A DNA stretch of 64,000 nucleotides, from the NCBI GenBank assembly GCA_020402865.1, contig JADBYT010000002.1, positions 186,001 through 250,000 on the forward strand, in the 5' to 3' direction. Below, in pieces: positions 63,893 to 64,000 of the stretch. A program made the translations under genes and the position numbers. The DNA is from Bacteroidota bacterium (GTDB lineage Bacteria > Bacteroidota > Bacteroidia > Palsa-965). Numbering within the stretch: the stretch's first letter is position 1; every line of letters begins with the position of its first letter. Below the pieces are notes generated by a model, which had not been told where the DNA came from, did no database searches, and saw nothing but the letters and a program-made list of their open reading frames with translations.

Positions 63893-64000
63893 TCACACAT
63901 CTTCGAGATTACGGACTCTTTTCTGTTTTAGTTTTTTATAATAAGAAGGAGTGAGTCCGGTAATTTTTTTAAACTGGTTGGATAAGTGTGCCACACTGCA
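63893..64000 (-). CDS. AraC-family transcriptional regulator, C-terminal end only
   Basis: The minus strand enters the window in frame with CSVAHLSNQFKKITGLTPSYYKKLKQKRVRNLEDV and stops at 63893-63895. The SxxHLSNQFKKxTGLTPSxYKK pattern is the second helix-turn-helix of AraC/XylS regulators. Only 35 residues are present; the rest lies past the window edge. Its target may be the CsbD-like gene downstream, by proximity only. Confidence 0.85.
   Translation of the reverse strand, partial: CSVAHLSNQFKKITGLTPSYYKKLKQKRVRNLEDV

Overview
The window comes from the chromosome of a Bacteroidota bacterium, close to the Flavobacteriia/Chitinophagia type. The evidence is several secreted proteins with type IX secretion (T9SS) C-terminal sorting domains of both the short type A and the gliding-type B forms, a complete alternative complex III operon, families found mainly in this phylum (DUF6427, DUF6341, DUF6029, Omp28), and many copies of the Bacteroidota promoter element TAnnTTTG with few Shine-Dalgarno sites. 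I cannot name the genus. No rRNA, tRNA, CRISPR array, insertion sequence or prophage was recognised.

Layout. 0-8 kb: a truncated DUF6427 membrane protein, two small hypothetical proteins, a DUF6341 protein, purD, an Abi_2/HEPN gene that looks acquired, two tandem msrB genes (one cytoplasmic, one lipoprotein), and an ECF sigma factor with an anti-sigma protein built of six tandem units. 8-10 kb: a long AT-rich gap with a candidate non-coding RNA, then a thioredoxin-like and a SPOR-domain protein. 10-22 kb: the respiratory operon actABCDEF-coxB-coxA, which oxidises quinol, passes electrons through c hemes and reduces oxygen, closed by a strong terminator. 22-25 kb: two uncharacterised envelope proteins and ruvB.

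25-34 kb: a block of exported proteins dominated by thioredoxin-fold/Omp28 members (two tandem T9SS paralogues, an Omp28-T9SS protein, a TlpA protein, DUF6029, two tandem Omp28 lipoproteins and a beta-barrel), then ubiX. 34-38 kb: a small conserved protein, queG, a retropepsin-like protease with a lysine-rich tail, and mdh. 38-49 kb: large secreted surface proteins (two PKD/gliding-type proteins, a beta-propeller protein, a secreted TonB-C-like protein and a collagen-like protein). 49-54 kb: chrA, another Omp28-like T9SS protein and an unfamiliar membrane protein with a coiled coil.

54-60 kb: a tight four-gene run (MMPL/RND exporter, rfbA-like nucleotidyltransferase, SDR epimerase, polyprenyl synthase) consistent with envelope lipid or polysaccharide work. 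60-64 kb: a decayed parDE module (intact antitoxin and operator, toxin broken twice), a sirtuin without the usual zinc cysteines, and a minus-strand stress-like group (beta-barrel, coiled-coil lipoprotein, CsbD-like protein, truncated AraC regulator). All functional statements rest on sequence reading and recalled family knowledge; no search was run.
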